Shown here piece by piece: positions 63,577-64,000 of a stretch of 64,000 bases of DNA. The stretch lies in NCBI RefSeq assembly GCF_030161375.1, contig NZ_BSSQ01000006.1, positions 62,001-126,000 on the forward strand. The letters are read 5' to 3'. Origin of the DNA: Paenibacillus glycanilyticus. GTDB lineage: Bacteria; Bacillota; Bacilli; Paenibacillales; Paenibacillaceae. The notes below the pieces were generated by a model that was given only the letters and a program-made list of their open reading frames with translations, searched no databases and had not been told where the DNA came from. The first letter of the stretch is position 1; every line of letters begins with the position of its first letter. A program made the translations under genes and the position numbers.

Positions 63577-63720
63577 ATGAATCAAAGGCTTATTCAAGAG
63601 TTGGAAAATCGCCTTAAGGCCATTACTTCTGAACGTATAGAATACGAGAATAAACTAAAGAGTTTGCGTGAAGAGGAATCTGATCTTACACAGCAGCTAG
63701 AAATATTAAAGGGATTTTAA
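63577..63720 (+). CDS. 47-residue coiled-coil peptide
   Basis: Almost entirely charged heptad-like helix (LIQELENRLKAITSERIEYE ... LTQQLEILKGF). GGAG lies 9 bases before ATG 63577; an ATG at 63568 abuts the site and is unlikely. Probably co-transcribed with the preceding small protein and closed by the terminator at 63772. Function unknown. Confidence 0.55.
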   Translation: MNQRLIQELENRLKAITSERIEYENKLKSLREEESDLTQQLEILKGF

Positions 63721-63771
63721 GTAACCGAGTAAAGCGTACAGTAGCCGAACAGTGGTTTTACCAAGGGTCCT

Positions 63772-63801
63772 GCCTGAATCAGTAATTGATTCGGGCTTTT
63801 T
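63772..63801 (+). terminator. Terminator after the coiled-coil gene
   Basis: Stem GCCTGAATCA / TGATTCGGGC with a wobble pair and a short loop, then five T. The remaining 200 bases to the window end show no gene. Confidence 0.75.
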
Positions 63802-64000
63802 CGTGTTGATACTTGGATATATTCGTATGTCAAATTGGTAGCTTATTATACTTTTATCTGTTGACGATAAGAAATATCTCAAGGTGCTTTCTTCATAATG
63901 ATAGGAAATATAGGATTTTATCTTAGTATACTATTATTCCGTTTCTCTTGTTGGGTTAAGGTGCGTATGCTAAAATCGTTGCATACTTACTGTTGAAAGC

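Overview
The window looks like chromosomal DNA of a Paenibacillus-type Firmicute. This is inferred from gene content only: several YesM/YesN-type two-component pairs sit beside Lpl/Ytc-type sugar ABC transporters, there are many lipoproteins with a lipobox, Shine-Dalgarno sites are strong (GGAGG), and TTG and GTG starts are common. No rRNA, tRNA, CRISPR array, transposase or phage structural gene was seen.

Layout. Positions 1-5.3 kb hold a nucleobase-type operon: a cytosine-deaminase-like amidohydrolase (cut by the window edge), an SsuB/TauB-type ABC transporter with an NMT1-like binding lipoprotein, then a PucR regulator. At 5.6-7.4 kb lies a membrane glycosyltransferase overlapping a PlsY-like acyltransferase. 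From 7.4 to 12.7 kb are a seven-repeat Asp-box lipoprotein, an 11-copy tandem array of 62-bp hairpin units, an AraC/GyrI regulator, an aldo/keto reductase and a patatin. At 12.75-13.65 kb a FusB-type EF-G-binding protein is preceded by a 17-codon leader peptide and a long RNA hairpin that covers its ribosome binding site and start codon. From 13.7 to 17.6 kb are small membrane proteins, a MATE exporter and two small proteins of unknown function. An oligopeptide ABC operon lies at 17.6-23.1 kb on the minus strand.

Two sugar-import loci follow. One is a YesNM pair (24.4-27.7 kb, minus) divergent from a permease-permease-lipoprotein operon (27.8-31.3 kb). The other is a YesNM pair (35.8-38.3 kb, minus) divergent from a larger operon (38.5-48.2 kb) with the same transporter layout plus three glycoside hydrolases without signal peptides. 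This fits import of an oligosaccharide followed by breakdown in the cytoplasm. Between them lie a DoxX-like gene under a doubly operated promoter, an HD protein, an azoreductase divergent from an Rrf2 regulator, a DinB-like protein and a WYL regulator. The gap at 48.2-48.8 kb holds a terminator, a 9-bp tandem array and the second copy of a 182-bp four-module repeat first seen at 16.8 kb.

Positions 49.3-55.2 kb carry an AfuA/FbpA-type binding protein, a double-length permease, an ATPase, a PHP-domain protein and an RpiR/SIS regulator. The pairing of PHP and SIS domains suggests uptake of a phosphorylated compound rather than iron.

From 55.2 kb the base composition changes. A strongly A+T-rich insert (about 55.2-58.6 kb) carries an LCAT-like lipase with long extra domains and a three-helix membrane protein. 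It is followed by a tight PLD-helicase-DUF3427 / Nudix / HNH operon whose HNH protein resembles phosphorothioate-DNA-reading enzymes, then an Imm33/DUF2185-like protein and a 47-residue coiled-coil peptide. This right end is the best candidate for a defence or accessory island. The last 200 bases after the terminator at 63.8 kb show no gene.
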